This document shows positions 31,761 to 39,955 of a stretch of DNA of 45,978 nt, piece after piece. The notes beneath the pieces were generated by a model that was not told where the DNA came from, did no database searches, and worked only from the letters and a program-made list of their open reading frames with translations. The stretch is from Actinomycetes bacterium. Its GTDB lineage: Bacteria > Actinomycetota > Actinomycetes > Mycobacteriales > Mycobacteriaceae. The DNA lies in assembly GCA_023461275.1 (NCBI GenBank), contig JAEYMI010000068.1, forward strand, positions 1-45,978, written 5' to 3'. Position 1 is the first letter of the stretch; each line of letters starts with the position of its first letter. A program made the translations under genes and the position numbers.

Positions 31761-32514
31761 GATGTGGAACGCCTCCTACCGGTCACGCTGGCGCGCGGGG
31801 CGTCGGCGCGACCCGGTGCAGGCGAGGTTCCTCACCCGCGACTCACTGCGCTGGGTGTTGCGGAACCGGGCGTATTCACCCTGGTATCTGGTGCGGTACT
31901 GGCGGTTCATGCGATTCCGTCTGGCCAATCCGCACATCGTGTGCCGTGGCATGGTTTTTCTCGGACGCGATGTGGAAATACACGCGACGCCACAGATGGC
32001 GCGGATGGAGATCGGGCGCTGGGTTCACATCGGCGACGGCAACTCGATCCGGTGTCACGAGGGCAGCATGAAGATCGGCGACAAGACCGTTTTCGGCTGC
32101 AACAACGTCGTCAACTCCTATCTCGATCTGGAGATCGGCGGGTCAACGCTGGTCGCTGACTGGTGCTACATCTGCGACTTCGACCACAAGATGGATGACA
32201 TCACCCTTCCCATCAAGGACCAGGGCATCGTGAAGGGTCCGGTGCGCATCGGTCCCGACACCTGGGTGGCGACCAAGGTGACGGTGCTGCGCAACACCAT
32301 CGTCGGCCGAGGATGCGTGCTCGGTGCGCATGCGGTGGTCAAGGGTGAGATTCCGGATTACTCGATTGCCGTCGGCGCGCCCGCGAAGGTTGTCAAGAAC
32401 CGCAAGGACGACTGGGCCAGCACCGCCGAGGAGCGCGCCGAACTCGAACGCGCGCTCGCCGACATCGAACGCAAGAAGGCCGCCGCGCGCAAGCACGACG
32501 TGGCGAGCCAGTAG
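31753..32514 (+). CDS. Left-handed beta-helix (hexapeptide) acyltransferase, Rv3034c-like
   Basis: A 253-residue acyltransferase of the LbH/maltose-O-acetyltransferase class. Hexapeptide-repeat turns run from about residue 66 to 205 (MEIGRWVHIGDGNSIRCHEGSMKIGDKTVFGCNNVVNSY ... IVGRGCVLGAHAVVKGEIPDYSIAVGAPAKVV), and the catalytic-type histidine is in CDFDHKMDD. The N-terminal 55 residues are Arg/Trp-rich and may bind the membrane. The C-terminus is a charged helix. Position next to the GT4/GH57/methyltransferase genes and match to Rv3034c suggest it acylates MGLP sugars or a related polysaccharide, but this is inference. Divergent from the propeller gene. Confidence 0.85.
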   Translation: MTTMWNASYRSRWRAGRRRDPVQARFLTRDSLRWVLRNRAYSPWYLVRYWRFMRFRLANPHIVCRGMVFLGRDVEIHATPQMARMEIGRWVHIGDGNSIRCHEGSMKIGDKTVFGCNNVVNSYLDLEIGGSTLVADWCYICDFDHKMDDITLPIKDQGIVKGPVRIGPDTWVATKVTVLRNTIVGRGCVLGAHAVVKGEIPDYSIAVGAPAKVVKNRKDDWASTAEERAELERALADIERKKAAARKHDVASQ

Positions 32515-32535
32515 TAGTCGCCTCGGCCGCTGTGG

Positions 32536-33828
32536 CTACTCGGCGGTCGGCTGCCCGGGGTCGCGTTCGGGCAACGGGCGCAACGGAATCGGGCGTCGGC
32601 CGATCGGATGCCGAACCCGACGCTTTGCCGAAAGGTATACGCCGGCAGTGCGTTCGGCGACGTCGTGCCAGGAGAATTCAGCGGTCAGACGGTCACGCGC
32701 CCGCCGCGCGCGCTCGGCGGCGAGGTCCGGCCGATCCAGCGTCGCACGCACCGCGGCAGCCAACGCGGTGACATCGGCGGGCGGGAAGGAGAGTCCGGTC
32801 ACGCCGTCGGTCACCGCTTCTCCGAGGCCGCCGGCGGTGGATACGACCAGCGGGATACCGGTGGCCGCCGCTTCCAGCGCGACGATGCCGAATGGCTCGT
32901 AACGGCTCGGCAGGACGATCGCATCGCAGCGGTGCATCAGGTCGACAAGGGTCTGGTGGTCAACTGCGCCAACGAAATTCACCGACCGGCTCACCCGGTG
33001 CCTGCGGGCCTGTTCGGCCAACCAGTCCTGTTGGGTGCCGGTACCGGCGATCGTCAGTGTGGTACCCGGATTGGTGCGCCGGATACGGGGAAGTGCGGCC
33101 AGCAGATCTTGGACGCCCTTCTCGTATTCCAGGCGTCCCGCGAACAGCAGCTCCGCTGGACCCGACGACGGCTCTCGCTCAGCAAATGGCCACGTGCGGA
33201 TATCGATGCCGTTGTGAATGACCTGGATCTCGGCCAAGTCCGGCCCGAAGAGCCGGTTCACCTCGTCGCGCATGGATTCCGAGCAGGTGATCAACGCGTC
33301 GGATTCACCTGCGAGCCACTGCTCGACAGAATGCACATGCCGATTGATGATGCCGCTGACCCAGCCGCTGTGCCGGCCTGCCTCGGTCGCGTGAATGGTG
33401 GAAACCAGTGGGACGTCGAAGAATTGGGCCAGCGCGATGGCCGGATGGGCGACCAACCAGTCGTGCGCGTGTACGATCTCCGGCTCCCAACCACCGATGC
33501 CCGATGCCTCGCCGCCACTCGCCCGGCGATCGCCGGCGAGCGCGGTGAGGCCGGTCCGGACGAAGGCGTGTCCCATCGCCAACGTCCACGTCATCATGTC
33601 CCGGCCGAACTCGAACTCCGGTGGATCCTCGGCTACCGCGATGACGCGCACGCCGTCGACCCGGGTATCCGACGTCGGGTGCGTGAGCGCGTCGGACCCG
33701 GTCGGTTGGCGGGTGATCACGACGACGTCGTGCTCGGCGGCAAGCTCGGTGGCGAGGTGGTGGACGTGGCGGCCGAGTCCGCCGACCACCACCGGCGGGT
33801 ACTCCCACGAGACGATCAGGATTCGCAC
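32536..33828 (-). CDS. GT4-family alpha-glucosyltransferase, Rv3032-like (MGLP synthesis)
   Basis: A 430-residue GT-B glycosyltransferase. RILIVSWEYPPVVVGGLGRHVHHLATELA at the N-terminus and PSRYEPFGIVALEAAATGIPLVVS in the C-terminal lobe (E-x7-E motif) place it in GT4 beside Rv3032, which elongates the alpha-1,4-glucan of MGLP and also affects glycogen and capsular glucan. GTG 33828 is chosen because GGAG lies about 6 nt upstream and the sequence matches Rv3032 from there. It is downstream of the GH57 gene on the same strand (58-nt gap). The C-terminal 25 residues are Arg/Pro-rich. Confidence 0.9.
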   Translation of the reverse strand: MRILIVSWEYPPVVVGGLGRHVHHLATELAAEHDVVVITRQPTGSDALTHPTSDTRVDGVRVIAVAEDPPEFEFGRDMMTWTLAMGHAFVRTGLTALAGDRRASGGEASGIGGWEPEIVHAHDWLVAHPAIALAQFFDVPLVSTIHATEAGRHSGWVSGIINRHVHSVEQWLAGESDALITCSESMRDEVNRLFGPDLAEIQVIHNGIDIRTWPFAEREPSSGPAELLFAGRLEYEKGVQDLLAALPRIRRTNPGTTLTIAGTGTQQDWLAEQARRHRVSRSVNFVGAVDHQTLVDLMHRCDAIVLPSRYEPFGIVALEAAATGIPLVVSTAGGLGEAVTDGVTGLSFPPADVTALAAAVRATLDRPDLAAERARRARDRLTAEFSWHDVAERTAGVYLSAKRRVRHPIGRRPIPLRPLPERDPGQPTAE

Positions 33829-33886
33829 TGGATCTCCTCGTCCCTCATCGCTGATATCACTGCGGTGCACCGTGTTTCGATGTCGA

Positions 33887-35440
33887 TCATTGTTGCAACC
33901 GTCTCGCGTCGAGGGCGCCGAAGAGGCTGTCCGCGGCGTTCCAGCCGGCCGCGAGATCCTGCGCCTGCCGGGTGCGGCCACGCATCGCGGCGTCGCAGAT
34001 CTCGCGGGTGGCGTGCGCGTGGGTGTGGGCCCGTTGCACGGCGTACTGCGCCGCGGTGTCCTTGGACACCATGAACGGCCAGTCCGATGCGACGGTCAGC
34101 AGCGTCTCGCGCAGGATCTGATCGGCCACGCGATTGCGGGTCGCACCGCCGTCGACCAATTTGTCGACGGTGCTCAGGGCGGTCTCGGTGACCTCGGAGT
34201 TCAATGTCACCAGATGGCGCACCTGCGGACCGTCCCAGACCCGCCAGTCCTTGCCCGACCCCCACGACGACGGGCCAAGTGCCAGTGGACTTCCGACGAA
34301 TCCGTCACGGCGTGCCGAGGCGAGCGTGCCCACCGATACCCCGGCGTCGGGCAGTGTCCGCAGCACGCGTTCCAGCCAGATGGGGCCCTCAAGCCACCAG
34401 TGACCGAAGAGTTCGGTGTCGAACGCGGCGATCACGTGGGCGGGACGCCCGATCCGTTCGGACTCCTCGAGCAGGCGCGCTCGCACGCAGCCGATGAAAT
34501 CGTCGACGTGGGTGTCGATCGTGGCATCCGCCAGTGCGGGATCGTAGGGCTTCTTTTCCGACGACGGCACCGAACGTCCGGTCACCCGTGCGAACTTCAG
34601 GCCGCTGGGATGGTCGTAGGTGTGGAAGTCGCGGTACGCGCCGTGGCCGGGATAGCCGGACTTCGGCGACCACACGCGGTAACTCACCGTGAGGTCACGG
34701 CCGAATGCGACCACCTCGGAATCGGCGACCGGACGTCCGAGTGCGGTGTCCCCGTGCAGGGTTGGTCCGTCGACCATGAAGTGGCCGACGCCGGCGGCGT
34801 CGTACTCGGACTCCATCCCCGGCGCGAATGCGCACTCCGGTGCCCAGATTCCCGACGGGTCGTGTGCCCATCGGGCGTTGGCGTCGGCCAGGCCCTCACG
34901 CAGGGAGAAGTCGCGTAGGCGCGAATTCAGCAGTGGCGCAAAGGGATGCGCGAGCGGACCGCCGAGGACCTCGATCACACCCGAGGAGATCAGGTCGCGG
35001 ATCATCGGCGACCCACCGTGCCGCCAGTTCGCCTCGAAATCATCGAGAGATGTTGCCGCACTGAGATATTCGCGACTTCCCAGCTCGCGTCGAACCGGGT
35101 CCGACGACGTGGCCACCTCGGCGGCACGCAGCTGCCAGTCAGCCAGCCACTCGAACATGCCTGCGCTGCAACGCGGGTCGTCGAGTTGGGCGGCCAGGAC
35201 CGGCGTGATGCCCAGCGAGAGCTGATCGGTCAGTCCGTCTGCGGCCAGTCGGCGCAGCATGCCGAACACCGGCAGATACGATGCCGCCCACGATTGGTAG
35301 AGCCACTCCTCGCCGACCGGCCAGCGGCCGTGATTGGCCAGCCAGGGCAGATGAGAGTGCAACACCAGGGTGAACCGCCCGGGGACATCGCTGCCGAGGG
35401 CGTGGCCTCCGGTGCCGGTTCGCGAGGTCGGTCGGGCCAT
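33887..35440 (-). CDS. GH57-family alpha-1,4-glucan branching enzyme, Rv3031-like
   Basis: A 517-residue GH57 enzyme. LVLHSHLPWL at the N-terminus is the family's first motif. The catalytic nucleophile is E202 in G-I-W-A-P-E-C and the acid/base is D341 in A-A-F-D-T-E-L-F-G-H-W-W. In mycobacteria Rv3031 is the proposed branching enzyme of MGLP. ATG 35440 overlaps the stop codon of the methyltransferase gene by one base (TGATG), indicating translational coupling; a TTG just upstream at 35443 is unlikely. It lies directly upstream of the GT4 gene, giving the order methyltransferase, GH57, GT4 as in mycobacteria. Confidence 0.92.
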   Translation of the reverse strand: MARPTSRTGTGGHALGSDVPGRFTLVLHSHLPWLANHGRWPVGEEWLYQSWAASYLPVFGMLRRLAADGLTDQLSLGITPVLAAQLDDPRCSAGMFEWLADWQLRAAEVATSSDPVRRELGSREYLSAATSLDDFEANWRHGGSPMIRDLISSGVIEVLGGPLAHPFAPLLNSRLRDFSLREGLADANARWAHDPSGIWAPECAFAPGMESEYDAAGVGHFMVDGPTLHGDTALGRPVADSEVVAFGRDLTVSYRVWSPKSGYPGHGAYRDFHTYDHPSGLKFARVTGRSVPSSEKKPYDPALADATIDTHVDDFIGCVRARLLEESERIGRPAHVIAAFDTELFGHWWLEGPIWLERVLRTLPDAGVSVGTLASARRDGFVGSPLALGPSSWGSGKDWRVWDGPQVRHLVTLNSEVTETALSTVDKLVDGGATRNRVADQILRETLLTVASDWPFMVSKDTAAQYAVQRAHTHAHATREICDAAMRGRTRQAQDLAAGWNAADSLFGALDARRLQQ

Positions 35441-36225
35441 CAACGGACCGCGATCGCCAGCAGATCGAGGCTGTCATCGATGTGGTGCGCCGACGGTGAA
35501 CCGCCGCTGACATCGAAGTCGGCGGTGGTGACCGCGGCGACATCGGCGGCGAGGTCGGCAGGCCACGGCACACCGGCCAGCGCACGATCGATCTGCGCGT
35601 TGATGATCGAGCCGTCCCACCGCTCGTCGAGCCGCCGCAGTGCTTCGCCGTGGAAGACTCCGAGCATGTCGGTCACCTCGAAACCCCCGTCGACGAGCAG
35701 TTCGCCGAGTTCCGCGGCGCTGAGTTCACGCGTGTGGAATGGATTCAGCGGGGTCTCGCGGCCGGGGGAGAAGGTGATGCGGTTCGGGGTGCTGATCAGC
35801 AGTCGTCCACCGGGCCGCAGCACGCGGCGGCATTCACCGATGAACCTCGCCTGATCCCACAGGTGTTCGATGACCTGGAAGTTGACCACCACATCCACCG
35901 ACGCGTCGGTCAGTGGCAGATCGATCAGATTGCCCTGGTGTACGACGAGCTCCGGGTACCGCGCCCGGGTGTGCTCCACAGCGGCGGTGTCGTAATCGAC
36001 GCAGGTCACCGACTTCGCGACCCGGGCCAGCATCGACGCGCCATATCCTTCGCCGGACCCGGCCTCGAGCACATCGAGGCCCGCGCACATCTGCTCTATG
36101 TACTCGTAGGCGACCTCGTGCCGACGGAACCAGTAGTTCTCCTCGGGGATGCCGGGCACAGTCCGTTCGCCGGTCAGGATCAGCTCCGGTACCGGGGTTT
36201 GGGTGGCGTCGTGCGCATCGGTCAT
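35440..36225 (-). CDS. SAM-dependent methyltransferase, Rv3030-like
   Basis: A 261-residue class I methyltransferase. SAM-binding motif I is LDVLEAGSGEGYGASML (about residues 51-67), followed by VTCVDYDTAAVEHTRARYP, and FQVIEHLWDQARFIGECRRVLRPGGRLLISTPN. The neighbouring GH57 and GT4 genes and the position of Rv3030 suggest that it methylates glucose residues of MGLP (the 6-O-methylglucose units), as proposed for the mycobacterial protein. ATG 36225 (MTDAHDATQT) is chosen over an in-frame extension to 36288, which is Arg-rich and unlike the family. It leads a three-gene minus-strand operon and is divergent from sfnG. Confidence 0.87.
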   Translation of the reverse strand: MTDAHDATQTPVPELILTGERTVPGIPEENYWFRRHEVAYEYIEQMCAGLDVLEAGSGEGYGASMLARVAKSVTCVDYDTAAVEHTRARYPELVVHQGNLIDLPLTDASVDVVVNFQVIEHLWDQARFIGECRRVLRPGGRLLISTPNRITFSPGRETPLNPFHTRELSAAELGELLVDGGFEVTDMLGVFHGEALRRLDERWDGSIINAQIDRALAGVPWPADLAADVAAVTTADFDVSGGSPSAHHIDDSLDLLAIAVR

Positions 36226-36377
36226 GCTCCGAACCTTAACCGGGGATGGACGGTACACAACTACGGCCCGCTGGCGGCGCCGTGCCATACCGGCCCCGGA
36301 TTGAGGCGCTTTTCGTTCACGCTGGGCCTTTTATTGCCCGCGAGTCCGGCTCGGTGGTGACATGGTTGCGATCAGTA

Positions 36378-36411
36378 CAGCGCACTGCACCGGCTCGGTG
36401 TCAGTGCGCTG
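36378..36411. promoter_or_regulatory. 15-bp hairpin upstream of sfnG
   Basis: CAGCGCACTG (36378-36387) pairs perfectly with CAGTGCGCTG (36402-36411). Inside it CACCG (36388-36392) pairs with CGGTG (36396-36400) around a GCT loop, leaving one bulged T (36401). The result is a nearly perfect 15-bp stem, 60-90 nt before the sfnG start. No T-tract follows. Operator, attenuator or terminator of an antisense transcript are all possible. Confidence 0.6.
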
Positions 36412-36414
36412 AAT

Positions 36415-36441
36415 CATTGCGGCACAAGAACATTGCGGCAC
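36415..36441. repeat. Direct repeat CATTGCGGCAC upstream of sfnG
   Basis: Two perfect 11-bp copies, 36415-36425 and 36431-36441, have a 16-bp period. They follow the hairpin directly and precede the sfnG ribosome-binding site, so they may be regulator half-sites. Confidence 0.6.
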
Positions 36442-36469
36442 GCGTATTCCACCGAGGAGTGACTGTTAT

Positions 36470-37594
36470 ATGACGACCGAGAACGTATCGGATGAGATCA
36501 GGTTCGCCTACTGGGTGCCCAACGTCAGCGGCGGACTGGTCACCAGTGACATCGAACAGCGCACCAGCTGGGACTACGACTACAACGTGAAACTCGCGCA
36601 GACCGCGGAGAACAACGGGTTCGAGTACGCGTTGTCGCAGGTGCGTTATGAGGCCTCCTATGGTGCGGAGTACCAGCACGAATCAACCAGCTTCAGCCTC
36701 GCGCTGCTGCTCGCGACGCAGCGCCTCAAGGTCATCGCCGCGGTGCATCCCGGCCTGTGGCATCCCGCGGTGCTGGCCAAGCTCGGCGCCACCGCCGATC
36801 ATCTGTCCAACGGACGCTTCGCGATCAACGTGGTCAGCGGATGGTTCAAGGACGAGTTCACCCACCTGGGCGAGCCGTGGCTCGAGCACGATGAGCGTTA
36901 CCGTCGAAGCGCGGAGTTCCTGCAGGTGATCCGCAAGATCTGGACCGAGGACAACGTCGACTTCCGTGGCGACTTCTACCGTATTCACGACTTCACGTTG
37001 AAGCCGAAGCCGCTCAATACCGCCGATCGGCCGAACCCGGACCTGTTCCAGGGCGGCAACTCGCTGGCTGCGCGCCGCAATGGTGGCTACTACGCCGACT
37101 GGTACTTCTCCAACGGCAAGGACTACGACGGCGTGACCGAGCAGATCGTCGACGTTCGACGCTTTGCCCGCGAGGCCAACCGTGAGGTCAACTTCGGTCT
37201 CAACGGGTTCATCATCGCCCGCGACTCCGAGAAGGAAGCCCGCGACACCCTGCGGGAGATCATCGACAAGGCCAACCGTCCGGCCGTCGAAGGTTTCGGT
37301 TCGGCGGTGAAGCAGGCCGGCAGCTCGACTGCCGACAAGAAGGGAATGTGGGCGGACTCGAGCTTCGAGGATCTCGTGCAGTACAACGATGGGTTCCGTA
37401 CCCAGCTCATCGGGACGCCCGAGCAGATCGCCGAACGCATCGTCGCCTACCGCAAGCGCGGCGTCGACCTGATCCTGGCCGGATTCCTGCACTTTCAGGA
37501 GGAGATCGAATACTTCGGCAAGAACGTGCTGCCGCTGGTGCGTGAAATCGAGGCATCCGAACGCGACTCCGTGCACGAACTCGTCGGCGTCTGA
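36470..37594 (+). CDS. sfnG: Dimethylsulfone monooxygenase SfnG
   Basis: FMNH2-dependent monooxygenase converting dimethylsulfone to methanesulfinate, a sulfur-scavenging step under sulfate limitation. The 374-residue protein belongs to the LLM class with SfnG hallmarks: RFAYWVPNVSGGLVTSDIEQRTSWDYDYN near the start, ESTSFSLALLLATQRLKVIAAVHPGLWHPAVLAKLGATADHLSNGRFAINVVSGWFKDEF, and LFQGGNSLAARRNG. ATG 36470 has GAGGAG (36454-36459) 10 nt upstream. It needs a flavin reductase partner, which is not in the window. It lies between the methyltransferase (divergent) and fixA and ends in a strong terminator, so it is probably transcribed alone. Confidence 0.92.
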   Translation: MTTENVSDEIRFAYWVPNVSGGLVTSDIEQRTSWDYDYNVKLAQTAENNGFEYALSQVRYEASYGAEYQHESTSFSLALLLATQRLKVIAAVHPGLWHPAVLAKLGATADHLSNGRFAINVVSGWFKDEFTHLGEPWLEHDERYRRSAEFLQVIRKIWTEDNVDFRGDFYRIHDFTLKPKPLNTADRPNPDLFQGGNSLAARRNGGYYADWYFSNGKDYDGVTEQIVDVRRFAREANREVNFGLNGFIIARDSEKEARDTLREIIDKANRPAVEGFGSAVKQAGSSTADKKGMWADSSFEDLVQYNDGFRTQLIGTPEQIAERIVAYRKRGVDLILAGFLHFQEEIEYFGKNVLPLVREIEASERDSVHELVGV

Positions 37595-37626
37595 GTCGCC
37601 GGCACCCGTGCTCGGATAGGCCGTTG

Positions 37627-37665
37627 AACGAGAGCGCTCCCGCGTCGCGCGGGGGCGCTCTCGTT
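37627..37665 (+). terminator. Intrinsic terminator of sfnG
   Basis: AACGAGAGCGCTCCCGCG (37627-37644) and CGCGGGGGCGCTCTCGTT (37648-37665) form an 18-bp stem with a single wobble pair and a TCG loop. It starts 33 nt after the sfnG stop. There is no long T-run after it, as is common for terminators in these bacteria. Confidence 0.88.
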
Positions 37666-37839
37666 GTCGTTCGCGTGCCGCAACGGCTTTGGCTGCGCTT
37701 GCAGACCGGGGTGATCACAGATGCCGGGTAAGCCGATCCTCACTCGTGCCGAGCGTATGATCGGTTCCGGCGATGCCGAAGCGTCCGCCGATACCTGTTT
37801 TGTGAGGTAGTCGGTGTGTAACGCGTGTCGATGAGACGG

Positions 37840-37879
37840 TACAGTTGGGAAGACCCATGAACTTACCCGCCGGTAAGTT
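37840..37879 (+). promoter_or_regulatory. fixA promoter element and operator-like palindrome
   Basis: TACAGT (37840-37845) fits TANNNT. Fifteen bases further on, AACTTACC-CGCC-GGTAAGTT (37860-37879) is a perfect 8-bp-arm inverted repeat, where a bound repressor would block early transcription. TTACC...GGTAA arms recall TetR-family operators of fatty-acid metabolism in actinobacteria, but I cannot assign a regulator. Confidence 0.6.
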
Positions 37880-37913
37880 GTCCGCACCCTAAGCAGGAGG
37901 TCGACGAAGACCA

Positions 37914-38699
37914 ATGACAAATGTCGTCGTTTTGATCAAGCAGGTCCCCGACACCTGGTCTGAGCGCAAGCTCTCCGATGGTGACTACACACTCGACCGT
38001 GAGGCCGCCGATGCGGTGCTCGACGAAATCAACGAGCGTGCGGTCGAAGAGGCGCTTCAGATCAAGGAAGCCAACGGCGGTGAGGTCACCGTCCTGACCG
38101 TGGGCCCCGAGCGCGCCACCGAAGCCATCCGCAAGGCGCTGTCGATGGGCGCCGACAAGGCCATTCACATCAAGGATGACGCGATCCACGGCTCCGACGC
38201 CGTGCAGACCGCGTACGTCCTGGCCCGCGCACTGGGCACCGTCGAGGGCGTCGAGCTCGTGATCGCCGGCAACGAGGCCACCGACGGTCGCGTCGGCGCC
38301 GTGCCGGCCATGATCGCGGAGTACCTCGAACTCCCGCACCTGACTCATCTGCGCAAGCTGACCGTCGAGGGTGAGACCCTCAAGGGCGAGCGTGAGACCG
38401 ATGACGGCATCTTCCACATCGAGGCGTCGCTGCCGGCCATCGTCAGCGTCAACGAGAAGATCAACGAGCCCCGCTTCCCGTCGTTCAAGGGCATCATGGC
38501 GGCCAAGAAGAAGGAAGTTCAGGTCGTCACCCTGGCCGAGATCGACGTCGAGGCCGGCGATGTGGGACTGGAGAACGCTGGTTCGGTCGTGACCGCGTCG
38601 ACTCCGAAGCCGCCCAAGACCGCCGGCGAGCGCGTCACCGACGAGGGCGATGGTGGCACCAAGGTGGCCGAGTACCTGGTCGCCCAGAAGATCATCTGA
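37914..38699 (+). CDS. fixA: Electron transfer flavoprotein subunit beta
   Basis: A 261-residue ETF beta subunit, which binds AMP and, with the alpha subunit, takes electrons from acyl-CoA dehydrogenases. Family signs are VLIKQVPDTWSERKL at the start, DEINERAVEEALQIKEANGGEVTVLTVGPERATEAIRKALSMGADKAIHI, and VELVIAGNEATDGRVGAVPAMIAEYLELPHLTHL, which ends in the recognition-loop region. ATG 37914 has AGGAGG 13 nt upstream, a slightly long spacing. The stop region (38694-38732) contains three copies of ATCTGAC. fixB follows after 87 nt; corresponds to Rv3029c. Confidence 0.96.
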   Translation: MTNVVVLIKQVPDTWSERKLSDGDYTLDREAADAVLDEINERAVEEALQIKEANGGEVTVLTVGPERATEAIRKALSMGADKAIHIKDDAIHGSDAVQTAYVLARALGTVEGVELVIAGNEATDGRVGAVPAMIAEYLELPHLTHLRKLTVEGETLKGERETDDGIFHIEASLPAIVSVNEKINEPRFPSFKGIMAAKKKEVQVVTLAEIDVEAGDVGLENAGSVVTASTPKPPKTAGERVTDEGDGGTKVAEYLVAQKII

Positions 38700-38786
38700 C
38701 GTCGAAGAATCTGACGCAGACGCTCATCTGACCCAACGCATCCACCAACATTCTCGCGATATCACGCATTTGTAGGAGAAAGACTC

Positions 38787-39740
38787 ATGGCTGAAGTACT
38801 CGTGCTCACCGAGCTCGACGCCGAAGGTGGCCTGAAGAAGGTCACCAGCGAGCTCATCACCGCCGCCCGGTCGCTGGGCACCCCGTCGGCCGTCGTGGTC
38901 GGCGCACCCGGCACCGCCGACGGCGTCATCGACGGCCTCAAGGAAGCCGGCGCGGAGAAGATCTACGTCGCCGAATCCGACGACGCCGCTTCATACCTCA
39001 TCTCGCCCAAGGTCGACGTGCTCTCGTCGATCGCCGAGTCGGCTTCGCCGGCCGGCATCCTGGTCGCGGCCAACGCCGACGGCAAGGAGATCGCCGGACG
39101 GTTGGCCGTTCGACTCGGTTCGGGTGTCCTCGCCGACGTCATCGACGTCAAAGAGGGCGGCGTCGGCGTCCACTCGATCTTCGGTGGTGCCTTCACCGTC
39201 GACGCCCAGGCCAAGGGCGACGTGCCGATCTTCTCGGTCCGCCCCGGTGGCGTCGAAGCCGCTCCGCAGGCCGGTGCCGGCGAGCGTGTCGACGTCGAGG
39301 TTCCCGCCCAGGAAGGCGGCGTGAAGATCGTCAAGGTCGAGCCAAACGTCGGTGGCGACCGTCCGGAACTCACCGAGGCAACGATCGTCGTCTCCGGTGG
39401 CCGTGGCGTCGGCAGTGCCGACAAGTTCTCTGTGGTCGAGGAGCTCGCCGATTCGCTCGGTGCAGCCGTCGGCGCATCGCGTGCCGCTGTGGACTCCGGC
39501 TACTACCCGGGTCAGTTCCAGGTCGGTCAGACCGGCAAGACGGTCTCGCCGCAGCTCTACGTCGCCCTCGGCATCTCCGGCGCCATCCAGCACCGTGCCG
39601 GCATGCAGACCTCGAAGACCATCGTCGCGGTCAACAAGGACGAGGAAGCACCGATCTTCGAGATCGCCGACTACGGCGTGGTGGGCGACCTGTTCAACGT
39701 CGCACCGCAGCTGACCGAAGAGGTCAAGAAGCGCAAGTGA
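38787..39740 (+). CDS. fixB: Electron transfer flavoprotein subunit alpha
   Basis: A 317-residue ETF alpha subunit, carrying the FAD. The C-terminal FAD-binding domain is clear: VSGGRGVGSADKFSVVEELADSLGAAVGASRAAVDSGYYPGQFQVGQTGKTVSPQLYVALGISGAIQHRAGM (about residues 202-274), followed by NKDEEAPIFEIADYGVVGDLFNVAPQL. ATG 38787 has TAGGAG 9 nt upstream. It forms an operon with fixA, is followed by a strong hairpin terminator, and corresponds to Rv3028c. Confidence 0.96.
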   Translation: MAEVLVLTELDAEGGLKKVTSELITAARSLGTPSAVVVGAPGTADGVIDGLKEAGAEKIYVAESDDAASYLISPKVDVLSSIAESASPAGILVAANADGKEIAGRLAVRLGSGVLADVIDVKEGGVGVHSIFGGAFTVDAQAKGDVPIFSVRPGGVEAAPQAGAGERVDVEVPAQEGGVKIVKVEPNVGGDRPELTEATIVVSGGRGVGSADKFSVVEELADSLGAAVGASRAAVDSGYYPGQFQVGQTGKTVSPQLYVALGISGAIQHRAGMQTSKTIVAVNKDEEAPIFEIADYGVVGDLFNVAPQLTEEVKKRK

Positions 39741-39757
39741 TCTCCTGAGATCTCTCA

Positions 39758-39789
39758 CGATGCCCCCGGCCGAAAGGTCGGGGGCATCG
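39758..39789 (+). terminator. Intrinsic terminator of fixAB
   Basis: A 14-bp stem (39758-39771 with 39776-39789, one G-U pair) is closed by a GAAA tetraloop (39772-39775), 18 nt after the fixB stop. No T-tract follows. The stem is perfect, and the tetraloop makes it very stable. Confidence 0.88.
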
Positions 39790-39955
39790 CTGCTCTCATG
39801 AGTACGTCATGACGCCCCGTCGCGGCCTCCGCACTTTCTGTTCACATCGCGCACGGTGAGAATTCACGACGAATCGGGCGAAGTTCACCGCGCCAGTACC
39901 GACACGTCAGCCGCCGATTGCCGCCCGTACGCACGCGCCGGTTTTCATTCGGGGC

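Larger units (their letters stand above)
37595..37913. other. Intergenic region between sfnG and fixA
   Basis: About 320 bases without a supportable gene. It holds the sfnG terminator hairpin (37627-37665), a stretch 37666-37835 where nothing is recognised, a TACAGT -10-like element (37840-37845), a perfect operator-like palindrome (37860-37879) and the fixA ribosome-binding site AGGAGG (37895-37900). Confidence 0.6.

Noticed and set aside
36226..36469. A riboswitch upstream of sfnG
   Set aside because: A single hairpin and a direct repeat do not match a SAM or other riboswitch that I know; listed as an unassigned hairpin instead.
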